Shown here in pieces: positions 1 through 11,459 of a stretch of DNA of 64,000 bases. The DNA is taken from the NCBI GenBank assembly GCA_017163975.1, contig JAFFSR010000008.1, positions 1,931,501 to 1,995,500 on the forward strand, read 5' to 3'. Source of the stretch: Anastatus disparis. Taxonomy: Eukaryota > Arthropoda > Insecta > Hymenoptera > Eupelmidae. A program made the translations under genes and the position numbers. Position 1 is the first letter of the stretch, and each line of letters begins with the position of its first letter. The notes under the pieces are model-generated. The model saw only the letters and a list, made by a program, of their open reading frames with translations, searched no databases and was not told the DNA's origin.

Positions 1-1100
1 TATAAGTTTCGGAGTAATATGACTTAGCAAGTCTTACATGTATTTTTTATTTACGTATATTTAAAGTCAAAATTTTTTGTAGCCATTCCTTTCAGGGATA
101 GAGTATGTGCTTGTAGAAATTTTTTGTGAATACTGTTTCCATTGTGAGTCTTTTATTTGATTTTCTGACTTTTCACTGTCATTTTTTTCGATTAGAAGAG
201 TGCGATCGCCAGCGTTCCCCGAGCTCGGTGTCTCACCTATTTTTTGCTTCAGACACTTGATTGCACTGACAAGGAGAGTACCCAACCTTCGGGAAACAGA
301 TTTGGCTAAAGCTGCAGGATATGATTTTTTGATGAAAAATAATAAACCCGTATTTTTTCTTTTCTTTGAATAGGCCTTATAGACGGAGATATAGACATTT
401 TTTCGAAAATATAATAAAAAGGAGCATTTGTAAGATCTTAAATATTTAAATAATTAAGACTCCTAAAGAGAAATGTATGAAAATTAAAATAAAGTACAGA
501 TTAAATGGTTTAATTTAAGCTTTGTTGCATTAAAAAAGCTTGTGTGATTCAAAAGTTGTGCCTAATTAAAAATAACTACATATTTGTTAATATGTTTAGC
601 GTGTAACATATCATCAATTTCTTACGTTATTTCATTAGCATATTTTAATCACCTGTAACTTTTGAATCACACAAGCTTTTTTAATGCAACAAAGCTTAAA
701 TTGAAGCATTTAATCTGTACTTTATTTTATTCATCATACATTTTTTTGTAAAAGTCTTAGTTGTCTAGTTATGCAAGATCTTATAAATGCTCCTTTTTAT
801 TATATTTTCGAAAAAAAGTCTGTATCTCCGTCTATGGGGGCTATTCAAAGAAAAGAAAAAACACGGGTTCACTTTTTTCATAAGAAAATCATATCCTGAA
901 GTTTTAGCCAAATCCGTTTTCCGAAGGTCAGGTACTCTCCTTGTGAGTACATATAATTTCTTTTTTATTTTTCCGTTTCTTTTTTACATTCATGATTCTG
1001 TTAAATAATATAACGCTTAATCTATCATTATCTTTTGTATTGGTTGAAAATAACGTACAATACATGTTAAAAGAATAATTATGAGACATATAACACAAAA
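1..1100. repeat. Polinton left terminal inverted repeat, interrupted
   Basis: The outer part (1-178) and inner part (about 945-1100) are inverted copies of 25015-25194 and 24285-24435. A foldback element (271-942) sits between them. The stretch 179-270 has no clear partner on the right. The inner part contains the end of the protease gene, so that coding sequence is present in both arms. Confidence 0.8.
271..942. mobile_element. Foldback (MITE-like) element in the left Polinton repeat
   Basis: Arms of about 270 bp (271-550 and 663-942) are imperfect reverse complements, separated by a loop of about 110 bp. The ends read AAGGAGAGTACC and GGTACTCTCCTT. A related end (GGAGAGTATCAGACCTCCGG) occurs at 24533 in the right arm of the Polinton, so a relative may have inserted there too. 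No ORF of interest; small frames here are translations of the arms. Confidence 0.8.
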
Positions 1101-1471
1101 AGTCGGCACAATACTGCCCACACATATCAGAATTGAGGTTCTGCAGTTGTTGTATGTCCCACTCGTACACTCGACAGTTTCTTCTAAGGCGATCGATGTG
1201 AGCTGGTACGGTTGGGGGTAATCTATAGCTGCCAAAGTAAGTCTCCTGTCCATTGGAATCGACGTGAATTGCAACCCTGACGAGGCCCTAGTTTTGAGCT
1301 TCCATCGAGATTAACTACAAGGGCACACGGTTTTTTCCAGATTAGAGGAATCTTGTCTGCAGGGAACACACCCACTGTCTTGGCAGAAATTTTTTTGAGA
1401 CCTTTTAGCACTTGCAACGAGTTTATCACTGATATTATCGTAGATATTTTCTTCTGTAATATCGTTCTCAC
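928..1471 (-). pseudogene. Polinton adenain-type cysteine protease, frameshifted
   Basis: Cysteine protease of the adenovirus maturation protease type, which in Polintons is thought to process virion proteins. The N-terminal part (frame from 1471) has the family-typical stretch TVGVFPADKIPL. After two frame changes the C-terminal part (1005-1200) shows VYEWDIQQLQ and the catalytic-Cys/oxyanion region SDMCGQYCADFL. The segment where the catalytic His is expected (about 1255-1290) reads GLQFTSI, so the His appears lost or displaced. The last part lies in the terminal repeat and is duplicated at 24285-24435. The gene is next to the RNase H-like gene, and the frameshifts make it non-functional as it stands. 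Confidence 0.75.
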
Positions 1472-2119
1472 TGGTGCTTAAATTTTCAATGACAGTAGTG
1501 GGGGTAGAGCAGACGGTTGTCTGTGATTCGTTATCTAGATCTGATTCTTTAATTTTATTATGAATCTTGTTGAATTTATTTTCTTCTTGACTATCGGGCT
1601 TGTCTGTTGATTTTTCTTTTTGTATCGGTGTATAAATTGTTTTCAAGAGCCAGGCTTTTAACTTGTATACATGAGTCAAAGCACAGCTAAAATTTTCTCC
1701 TTTCACACCGCGATAGAAACAATAATGATTACTTGTTTTTGGTAAATTTTTGAAGGAGGGACAGTTGTATTCTTCCAGATTAATAATCTGTCAAGGAAAA
1801 ATTCGTTCAAGTAACTCTGGTTTTTGCGTGCCTCGCACGAAAATACGTACTGCGTTCCTTGCGACTTTACGCAGTACATTATATACATTGTCTTGATTTG
1901 ATTTACCATCGAACCACGCGATTCCGTGATGAAAGCACGACGAATGTAGCTGTTTTTTGCTAGCAATCCTCTTGTTAATTTTCAACAGTTGTAAAACGCT
2001 TTTATCCAGTGTGAGACGAAATTACATTCGAATCCGAGAACAGCGATTTCTTTCCGTCAAAAATCTCTGTCTTTATCGTGAAATGCTTGAATGTTGATTA
2101 TATAATCTATTTTATCCAT
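1311..2119 (-). pseudogene. RNase H-fold/DnaQ-like protein of arthropod Polintons, broken
   Basis: Conceptual frames from an ATG at 2119 read MDKIDYIINIQAF, then AVLGFECNF, CFHHGIAWFDGKSNQ, NAVRIFVRGTQK and CALTHVYKLKAWL, in changing frames with stops. I recognise this pattern (an aspartate-led beta strand, a central HGIxWFDG, an RG-K motif and a Cys-rich end) from an uncharacterised protein often found in insect Polinton-like elements; the exonuclease-like fold is an inference. The 3' part, about 1311-1620, is acidic and Lys/Asn-rich and may be a tail or read-through. It sits between the capsid and protease genes. Function unknown. Confidence 0.5.
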
Positions 2120-2245
2120 AATGCTGGCGAAGAGATTACGACTGGACTGTAAAAAGGGTACGAACAGACTGATATTTCGTAAAATTATTTTGGGTCATGT
2201 TTTCATTTATCTGAAGCGATAATGTGGAGGGGAGAGGGAAGATGT

Positions 2246-3558
2246 TTACGAGTTATAATCAACAACGATTCGAAGGGCAGCGTCTATTTCTAATACGTTA
2301 TAAAACTCTGCATAAACAACACAATTCATGGTTTTCGATAACGCCTTATCGAACCCTACTTCTATTCTAACTGTACCGGTTTTTACAAGATCCCAGTGAC
2401 CAGAAAAGTGCGCTGAAAGATCTGGCGTAAGATCGAAAGCGAAAAGACAAAATCCATTTGCGTAATCCTGTCTATCGACAACTTTTCCCTCATTCATAAA
2501 ATGTATCTCTGTGTCTGAGAATAATGTATGATATGCCTTTATGTATTAAGGTGATTTTCCATCAAACTGTGGTTGCAAGGGTTTACTCGGTATGTGTTGT
2601 CCGTCAACGAAAAGAGACAAAAAGTTTATCGAATAATTTTTAAAATTGAACAGATTAAGTTTTTTGTCTCCATTGAAGGCCTTGTTATCAACAAACCCGA
2701 TTATAATTCTTTTCGGTAGCTGGCCAAGAATAACATTTTCTGAAGATTCCCCCATTATACCGCTGTGCATGGTAAAAGTTTTTACTTCCACATGCGTAAG
2801 AGGATATTTGGCTGTAGTTGAACTCAGAGCTTTTGCATGAGAAATCATGACGGTCGGGCTTATTTTTACACGACGTACAAGTAAAGTTGCCTCTGTGATA
2901 TGAAATCCGTAATTATTATCCGAAGCATTCATTAAACAAAAATATCTTTGGAGCGAATTAGTCTCAAAAGCATTTCGACCCCATTAAGCAGAAATCGATC
3001 TTGATTAAGAACGTCGCAATGTAAATGTCCTATTAAATCGATGGTCTTATTGTTTGATAAAAAGTTTTGTCTTATTCTTAAGCCTGTATTTTTGTTTGAT
3101 CTGGGAAGTTCATCCATTTCACCCACGATATCACTGGCCCATAAAACCGATGTTAAATGCGATTGTTTTGCAGCTGGTCCGTAGTTTAAGAGAGTTTCGA
3201 GGTATGCTCTGTAAGGGTATGCGTTATTTGGTGGTGAAACTAATTTATTATTGAAGTATACATCAACCTGGTTGAATAGCGAATGTGAAAAGTTGTTAAT
3301 TGGTGTTACTAGGCCGTCTGTCTCCTTCTTGTACGGTGTCAATTTTATGCTCACTTTAAGCATGGTATGCGCTAGATCTAAGAAGTCCTCGTTTTGTGAA
3401 TTTACACAGAATTCGATTGGACTCTCGTCGCTCAAAGACGAAACGGGTTTGTAAAATACCGATCGGCTCGATTCTATAGCTGTCTGTGTAGGAGGTAGCG
3501 AGGAAATATCAAGTTCTGTCTTGAGACAAGCTTTCGAGTGACTGTGTGAAAAAGACAT
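2246..3558 (-). pseudogene. Polinton major capsid protein (F54H12.2-like), broken
   Basis: The protein resembles the widespread F54H12.2-like family, regarded as the double jelly-roll major capsid protein of Polintons. The first frame (3558-2932, 208 codons) contains SSLPPTQTAIESSRSVFYKP, SPIEFCV, FSHSLFNQVDVYFNNKLVSP and YRAYLETLLNYGPAAKQSHL. A one-base frameshift at 2932 (TAA overlapping ATG) leads to the second frame with AKYPLTHVEVKTF and INFLSLFVDGQHIPSKPLQP. A single in-frame TAA at 2546-2548 separates the third part, with GFCLFAFDLTPDL and YAEFYNVLEIDAALR. Overall length (about 435 codons) is close to the family's usual size, so the copy is nearly full length with one frameshift and one stop. 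Confidence 0.85.
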
Positions 3559-3560
3559 TT

Positions 3561-3680
3561 TTAATCAAATATATCACCAACTTTTTTTATTTTCTTGTTG
3601 TTATTAATTTGGACTCTTTTTAATATTACGTTTTTTTTGTTTGTTTTATTTTTCTTCTTACTTGCACGTTTAAGTTCAGT
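3561..3680 (-). pseudogene. C-terminal exon-like remnant of the small basic Polinton protein
   Basis: Immediately upstream of the capsid ATG, one frame reads KRASKKKNKTNKKN and ends KKIKKVGDIFD with TAA at 3563-3561. This Lys-rich tail fits the end of the small basic protein whose N-terminal part lies at 10490-10657. The two halves are separated by the E0/E2/E1 insertion stack, so this was one gene directly before the capsid gene. It might act as a minor virion or DNA-condensing protein; role unproven. Confidence 0.6.
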
Positions 3681-3744
3681 CACTTTGGAGCGCTTTTAAA
3701 TATTTTTTATACAGCTATTTACAATTTTCTGAGACGATAACATA

Positions 3745-6700
3745 CACTGAGAAAAAAATTTAGTTGGATTAAGTAAGGCTTAATTGGATCAATAAAATCC
3801 CTTAGGTGCGGGCGGCACATAAAATATTTTGTTACAATAATACAAATATTTTAATTGAGTCGAATAAATATTTCATTTTTTAAAATAAATATTTGATTCT
3901 ACTAAACATCACAAATATTGGTTGAATAAAATTAATTTATTATTTTAAAAAAATTTTTTAATAATTCAAATGCATATTTGTTTTTCTAATTGCTTATTTT
4001 ATTACATCAATATGCATATAGTAACTGAATCAAATAATATTTTGTATTTTCAAATAAATATTTGACTTACTAAATGTCGCGAAGATTGATTCAATAAAAT
4101 TAATTCATTGTTTTAACAAAAAAAATTATCAATTAAAATATCCATTTGTTTTTTTAATTAATTATTTCATCATTTTAATGCTATATTGAAATTAAATTAG
4201 TTCAATATTTTATATTTTCAAATAAAAGTTTAATTTATTGAATATTGCAAAAATTGATTTAATAAAATTAATTGATTGTTTAAAAAAAAATTCATCGCAT
4301 CAAAAGTATTAAATTAATTATGTATTTTATTTTCCACACTTAAAATCAAATCCATTTAATATCGTAAATATTGATTTGATAAAATTAATTCATTCTTTTT
4401 ATACAATATTTAAGTAATTCAAAAAAAATTTTGTCTTCTAATTAATAATTTCATCACATTAATTCTAATTTAAACATTAAGATTTTTTGATCTACACAAA
4501 TATGTTTTTGAATTTATAAATTATTTTTAAAAGTAATAAAATATTTTGTACTACCAATTATATAAAATAATAGTCTATTTGAATAAAAATCCATCCAGTA
4601 AAATTAAAGTCCATTTGAATATTAAGTTTTGTTAATCAAAACAAATATTACTCGCCATTGATAAATTATTCGGTTTCACAAATGAAATTTGTCTTCAAAG
4701 TAAAGAAATATTTAATTAATTCGATTTATAGATATTTTAATCGAACAAATACTGTCTTTAATCAACAGTATTTGCTTTCAGTGATTTATATTTATTTATT
4801 AACATCAATGAATTGATGACTCTCATTAAAGGACAGGTGAATATAATTACATTTATTTATATGGTAAAGAATAACAATTATTAACATACTAACATTAGTA
4901 TGCTTTATACAGTGATCGCACACGCAGTAAATCTAATATAAATTTCGCTCGCATTACAATTTACGTATTATCTTGGATTTTTAACTTCCTTATATATCAA
5001 CTTGGAGGCCCTCTTACCGCTTGCGAGATCGAAAATTAACGACGCCACCAAGCGGTAGTATCATCAAACCATCGAACTAAATGATTTTGTTAAAATAATA
5101 AATGTTTCTTTTAGATCAAATATGTGTTATTTGAATGAAATAAATTATATAGTTGAATCAAATAGTGAATTTACTTGATTTTGACAAGTATTTAATGTAA
5201 TTTTTATTAACTTTAGTACATATTTTGCTAAGTTATTCACTTAGCAAGACACGTATTTAAAACATGAGTTTGTTTGAGTATAAAGGATGATAACTTATAC
5301 AAAAAAAAATTTTCAATAATATTAAATATTAATTTTGACATTATATTTCATTCGATTTAATAAATATGTTATTAAATAATAATTGATTGTTTTAATAAAT
5401 ATTTCATTAAAATAATCAAATAATTATTTAATCGATCTAATAAAATATTTAATTGTTAAAAATAGTAATTGATTCAATTAATCACCGATTTCATAGACGC
5501 AATATAATTAAATAATAAAAGTAATAAATTAATTTTATAGAACAAAATAAATCAAATATTTGAATCAATTAAAAATTTAATTAATTTAATGCGTCCAATT
5601 AATTATAATATAGCAATGAAATTATTTGATTAAAAGACAATGAGATATTTCATAAAATCAATCATATATTTCAAAAAGAGAAAAAACGCATTCATCAAAG
5701 CTACTAAATATTGAATTAAAATTATTAGGTATTTCATTGACCAGTGAAATAATTTAATATAAGTCATACAATATTTAATTAAAACAATGAAATATCTTTT
5801 TGTTACTATTCAAAATTTATTGAAAGAATAAAACAATAATCTTGACATTATTAAATATTTCATAAATATAACTAAATATATTATTGAACAGTAAAGTAAT
5901 TTAATAGAGGTGATATAATAATTAATTGAATCAATGTAATATATTCTTCTTTTAATCAAAATTTGATAAAAATAATAGAATAAATACGTTAGAATTAGTA
6001 AACATTTTACTAAGATAATTAAATATATTATTAAACATTAAAGTAATTTAGTAAAAGTATTATAATATTTAATTGAATTAGTGAATTCTTATGTCAATCA
6101 AAACTTGATAGAATGAATAGAATAAATATATTCGGTTTAATAAATATTTCATTGAGATAATCAAATATATTATTGAACATTAAAGTAATTTTATGGAAGT
6201 GTTAATATAATATTTAATTGAATCAATCAAATATATTCTTGTTTCAATAACAACTTGATAGAAATAATAGAATAAATATATTTGGTTTGATGAATATTTT
6301 ATCAAGGTAATCAAATATATTATTAACATTAAAGTAATTTAATGAAAGTGGTAATATAATATTTAATTAAATCAGTGAAATATATTCTTGTTTCAATAAC
6401 AATTTGATAGAAATAATAGAATAAATATATTTGGTTCGATAAATATTTCATTAAGATAATCAAATATATTATTAAACATTCAAGTAATTTAATAGAAGCG
6501 TTATAAAAATATTTAATTGAAACAGTGAAATATATTCTTGATTCAATAACAATTTGATAGAAATAATAAAATAAATATATTTGGTTTAATAAATACTTCA
6601 TTAAGATAATCAAATATATTATTGAACATTAAAGTAATTTTATGCAAGTGTTAATATAATATTTAATTAAATCAGTGAAATATATTCTTATTTTAATAAC

Positions 6701-7761
6701 AACTTGATAGAAATAATAAAATAAATATATTTGGCTTAATAAATATTTCATTAAGATAATCAAATATATTATTAAACATTAAAGTAATTTAATGAAAGTG
6801 TTTATATAATATTTAATGAAATCAGTGAAATATATTCTTGTTTCAATGACAACTTGATAGAAATAATAGAATAAATATATTTGGTTTAATAAATATTTCA
6901 TTAAGATAATTGAATATATTATTGTACATTAAAGTAATTTTATGGAAGTGTTAATATAATATTTAATTAAATCTGTGAAATATATTCTTGTTTCAATAAC
7001 AACTTGATAGAAATAATAGAATAAATATATTCATTTTAATAAATATATCTTTAAAAAAAATTTAATATCTGATTTTACGTTGTACCTTTCTTGACTTCAA
7101 AAAAATAATTTATTGGTTTTCTTTTTGTAAATTCATTGAAATTGTATTTGTTTATTTTAAGAAATCTCTTTCTTTAAATTAATTGTAATTTTTATTGAAA
7201 TGCTGATCAAATTTTATGTGTTATATACAACAAAATATTTTTTTTATACAATCACATATATTATTAATTAAATGACAATGTTATTAACTTAGTGAAGCAT
7301 TTATTTACTATATAAGCTTCCTTAACTCAATCGGATGACCGTTAATTCAAGCAAATATTATATTGATGATTGATCAATATTTTTTTATCGTTATTAAAGA
7401 TTTTGTTAATTTAACAAACGATTTACTAAAATAAATATTTAGTTACTGTAGAAAAATATATAGATAATTTACAAACATATTCTATTGTTACAAATAAATA
7501 TTTTATAAAATTTTATCAGCTGCCTTAATGAAATTGATTTGATTAAATCAATCACATAATTTAACCAAAACAATAAATTTTTCTTTATTTTAAAAAAATA
7601 TTTATTTTTTTTTAACTTAGGTATCAATTTTTTTTATCCCATCTAAATATTTCAGTGATTTAATAACCTTGCATATTACTTCAATCAAAATTAATTTTTA
7701 TCAACAAAATATTTAATAACTAAATTTATTTCATTGACTCAACTAAATTTTTTTCTCAGTG
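3745..7761. mobile_element. E1: 4.0 kb AT-rich TIR element
   Basis: Termini CACTGAGAAAAAAATTTAG and the reverse complement CTAAATTTTTTTCTCAGTG are flanked by TA (3743-3744 and 7762-7763), the Tc1/mariner-type target duplication. The interior is extremely AT-rich, without a credible transposase. It consists of degenerate repeats, including a 150 bp tandem array at 5960-7040. It is a non-autonomous element by this evidence. Its right TA is also the left TA of E2. Confidence 0.85.
5960..7040. repeat. 150 bp tandem repeat inside E1, about 7 copies
   Basis: The motif GATAGAAATAATAGAATAAA recurs with few changes at about 6107, 6257, 6406, 6556, 6706, 6856 and 7006, giving a period of 150 bp. Each unit also carries GATAATCAAATATATTATT and TTCAATAACAACTTGATAG. 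The ends of the array fade into degenerate copies on both sides. Confidence 0.85.
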
Positions 7762-7763
7762 TA

Positions 7764-9533
7764 CACGGAGAGAACGGAGTACCATAAAATCATATACTAA
7801 AATCAAAAAGTTAGTCAAATTATTGTACTAGTAGTGTTTTAGACGGTCTTAGTATGTATATTACGTCTACTCGTCTGAGTATCTTTAAAACAAGAGATAG
7901 GTATTATATTTACAAATACCATCACTTGCTTACAACATACGATAGTAACAGTTTTTCGTATATACTTTATAATGTATAATATCCCTACTCTGAGGCGGCA
8001 GAGTAGAAACGTAGCGGCAAGCGCCGCAAATGCGAAGCATCTTGCTTAAGGTAGTTCTATTGGTCCAGTGGTTCTCATTGTGAAGTAATATGTTTCTTAC
8101 AAATTCACACCATACGAAAGAGGAATTGGTTAAGTTCTGTGTTTGCACAATAATTCAAAAACATGTTTTTGCGCAGATTCTGTAAGTATACACTATGCGA
8201 ACCGTAAGACAGCATGTTTACGTGTAAATTAATATAAAGTAAGGACATTATTTTCCTTTTATTTCGGAATTGAGGGTCGATTGCTATAATCTACAAGGTA
8301 CCATTTTAATCCTTGAGATCTGAAGTGTAATATATTTTCATTTCTTTGAAATCTGTAAAAAAACTTTTTACACAATCTTATAAAATGTTACGTTTCAAGC
8401 GCTTCGCCCATATACTCTCATGTTAAATTTAGCAAAGTTTAAACTAAAATATCTAAAAGATGAAGGTGGATATCCACCCAAATCAAAATACCATTGTAAA
8501 GCGTAAATCTTAATTTACAACATATTTCAATTCCAAAAAATTCTATAGAAAAGTGAAAAACCAATAGAACTACCTCAACGAAGAGCTTGTGCTTCGCACT
8601 CGTGTGTCATCTCTTCAGTTATAAAGATCCAAGTAAAATGTAATTGCCGAGTTGGTGTTCTTTTCTTGTGTTATTCGCTCACAGAAGATGGTGAAGAAGT
8701 TTGCCGAAAGAGCAGCTTCCTAACTAAGCGAATAACATATTACAAATAGTTAAACCGTGATAAAATGATTATTGCTAGTGATTAAAAAGTGTATTTAAGT
8801 GTGGTGTGTAGTTGTTATATTTACCACACTTGTCTAATTAAATTTACGTAAAAAGGCTAAAGCCTAAAAGTAAAATGTTTGCAGAAGCGTGAAGCTGGTA
8901 AAGCGCAGCTTGGAGTTTTTACGCCATTGCAAGAATGAAGTATACTTGCGAAGATTATTGAAATATATTCGCGTATCAGATGATACATGGGGCCCAGTGA
9001 ATCACACACCTTATTTCCTTTTTTCTTTTTTTTCAAGACAAAATCATCAATAGTAAAACCTTTGAGTAAGCTGATGCGTACGGACCCGAGCTTACAGAGC
9101 AAGACGTCTCTGTGGTGTACGGTCTAGCTTACTTGCTCATAAAGAAAACCTCACACTTGAAAACGAGAGGTTTATTGAATACCAAGATCGCACTCGATGG
9201 ACAAATCGTAATGACAAAATCTGCCATTTTGTTAGCGTTTGATGTTGAATCGTGAATTATCAAAGAACGATTCTTTCTCAGTGCTAATTAAATGGTATGA
9301 AAATTTTTTATTCCGAGAGTAACATTAGATTGCTTCTTTGAAAAATCTTTCATTGGATTTGTACACATAAACATAAATTATATTCATTTTTCGTCATTTT
9401 TTATAAACAATTATAATTTTTTAAAATCATGTTAATAATTAAGTAATATTTTACCATGGACGTAAGAAAACTTCAAATCATGCATTGAGTTACGCATCAT
9501 GATTATTTTGTTTTTTTTCATATAGGTTATTTA

Positions 9534-9575
<42 letters not shown>

Positions 9576-10082
9576 CATAACTAAAATTTTATTACAAATA
9601 TAATTTAAATTAACAATATTAGATTTTATATGATTATTGAACTGAGAAATAAAAATTTTATTTCATAAAATTATAATTCAGACAATGAAAAAAGAAAGTA
9701 ATATTGGTTGTTTATTACAGTTATGTCATTAAGTAATAAGCAACGATGATGCAAAATTTATTCCATAATTTAGAATTGTCTTATGTCTGTGGTAAAATAT
9801 GCGATGTTGCCATTTGAGGTTAACATTCGGAAAAATATCCTTTCCGCCAAGTGCACATAGTCGTAAAAATAAAAGTACTTATAGTAGTATCCGAATTTCT
9901 AGTACTAGTCTGGTAAAATCCTGAGCTTAGATGTATAAAAATTAGTACTAATGTGAGTCGCTTAAATATCACTACTAGTATCTGTTCAAATCAGCCTACC
10001 CTATGTCTTTCTGGTAACTAAGTATAGAAATTTACCGTACTATAATGAGTAGGTGTTTTTATGGTACTCCGGTCTCTCCGTG
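7764..10082. mobile_element. E2: 2.3 kb TIR element
   Basis: Termini CACGGAGAGAACGGAGTACC and GGTACTCCGGTCTCTCCGTG are inverted, with TA on each side (7762-7763 and 10083-10084). The interior has no convincing transposase. A pair of inverted segments with GGTAGTTCTATTGG (8050-8063) and CCAATAGAACTACC (8562-8575) suggests another small element inside. A (TA)n tract lies at 9537-9573. Small frames at 7930-8148 and 8857-9102 have no recognisable domain, and I do not call them genes. Confidence 0.85.
9537..9573. repeat. (TA)n microsatellite in E2
   Basis: An uninterrupted run of alternating A and T of about 36 bp. Confidence 0.9.
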
Positions 10083-10489
10083 TACTTTTAATGTTGTCAT
10101 TTCCTCTAGCCATATATATGTAGAATAATTATTAATACTTATCTTATTTGAAAAGTCTAAAATATTGTTATGAAGCGAAAAATGCGATGCAACGTAGGAC
10201 CGATGTAAACATGCGTGCACCTTCCTTTAGTGCGACAGACAGAGCAATATTAAAGAATGATGTATACTAATGTTTACGTCGGCTCTACCTCGCGCCGCAT
10301 TTTTCGCTTTATAACAATATTTTAGACTTTTCAAACAAGATTAATATTAATAATTATTCTACATATATATGGCTAGAGGAAATGACAACATTGAAAGTAT
10401 ATTGTCGTCTCAGAAAATTGTAAATAGTTGTATAAAAAATATTGAATAGATTTCTCTCACCTGACCGCAGCGCCACCCTATATGTAGCG

Positions 10490-10657
10490 GCGAAATAGAC
10501 CCGACTGCCTCTTAAAACTCATATTATCTTTACCAATATCCCCAAGGATATTTGTGCCTGTGCGCACAGCTTCCTTACCAACAGCACCAACAAAGACGTT
10601 TCTTACGCCTCTCCCCTTTTCCACTTGATATTGATAATATACATAGTAAATGCTCAT
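10490..10657 (-). pseudogene. N-terminal half of the small basic Polinton protein
   Basis: An ATG at 10657 opens MSIYYVYYQYQ, followed by RNVFVGAVGKEAVRTGTNIL and GDIGKDN, a pattern I associate with the small Polinton gene located between the penton-like and capsid genes. The frame runs into E0 sequence at about 10490. The remaining C-terminal part is found 6.8 kb away at 3561-3680. Probably a minor virion component; function unproven. Confidence 0.6.
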
Positions 10658-10667
10658 AATTACTTCT

Positions 10668-11457
10668 TTAATACTCCCTTTTAAAATGTAGCGCTACCGT
10701 CACTGTCCCAAACTCGAATGCTATAGGTTTACCGAATCGATCTCATATCTATATCAATAATTTGAAATCTATTGTTCAGAAGTGGAACATAATTAACAGG
10801 CATAAATCTTTTGAGTATCGCAAATCCAAAATTAAATTTATTTGCTTCAATATTAACAATCCGTAACAGAGGCGCGTGAGTATCTCCTACTATTGACGAT
10901 TCGCAAAGATTAGAGCAAACAAAAAGTTGATCAGGAATCGCTCTTGATAGGCTCGCTGGCTAATCACCTACTAGCGTAAGGCCTGTATCGTTCGTCCCTT
11001 TTTATTGCGTTGCATCGTAAACTGCATTTGTACCATTTTCAAAACCTAAAATGCATTTAACATTATCCGTGAATTTAGCTTTTTTTTTATTCTGAAACTG
11101 CTTTAAATACACAAAACCACTTTTTTCATTGTATGAGAGTTTTTCACACATTTCGTTTTCGTGAAATTTAAGTAAACCATCGTTTATAGCATGAATAAGA
11201 GTGTGCATAGAGTTATACGTTTCATGTTAAAACAAATTAACTCCTTTACTTCCTTTATAGTCAGTTATTATTGTATCTTTAACTCGTGAATGAAGAGTCG
11301 AGCACGGTATATGAATTTCAGAGATTCTAACAACCCACTTACCTATTAATTGTACTTGATGAGGCAATCGTGTTGAATAACTTGTAGTAGCGTTGTTTGG
11401 AAAATATTTTAAACTACTGTTGCTTGGTAGTACCATGTTAAAATCGTTTTGATTCAT
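10668..11457 (-). pseudogene. Polinton penton/minor-capsid-like protein, broken
   Basis: The likely start is ATG 11457, overlapping the end of integrase (TAA 11460). The N-terminus reads MNQNDFNMVLPSNSSLKYFP and then GKWVVRISEIHIP. An in-frame TAA at 11227-11229 interrupts it, then MHTLIHAINDGLL and KCILGFENG follow. After a frameshift near 11000 come SIVGDTHAPLLRIV, VNYVPLLNN and FEFGTVTVALHF. These are hallmarks of a conserved Polinton virion protein encoded next to the capsid genes. Naming it penton is by synteny and recollection of the family, not by structure. Confidence 0.65.
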
Positions 11458-11459
11458 TA

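Larger units (their letters stand above)
3666..10490. mobile_element. E0: palindromic MITE, copy 1, split by E2 and E1
   Basis: The left arm at about 3680-3744 is the reverse complement of about 10395-10460 (both contain the ATTTTTTATACARCTATTTA region). The inner arms are 10086-10205 and 10270-10400. A second, uninterrupted copy lies at 26476-27026, with the same core (GCGACAGA...AAGAATGATG) and the same right end (ACCGCAGCGCC). In copy 1 the left arm is cut at a TA where E2, then E1, inserted. E0 itself interrupts a Polinton gene. Outer boundaries are approximate. Confidence 0.75.

Noticed and set aside
67..285. 72-codon minus frame at the left Polinton end
   Set aside because: It crosses the terminal repeat and the edge of a foldback element, so it is not a conserved gene.
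6329..6613. 94-codon minus frame in the AT-rich element
   Set aside because: It is a translation of the 150 bp tandem repeat (repeated IYLFYYFYQIVIE), not a gene.
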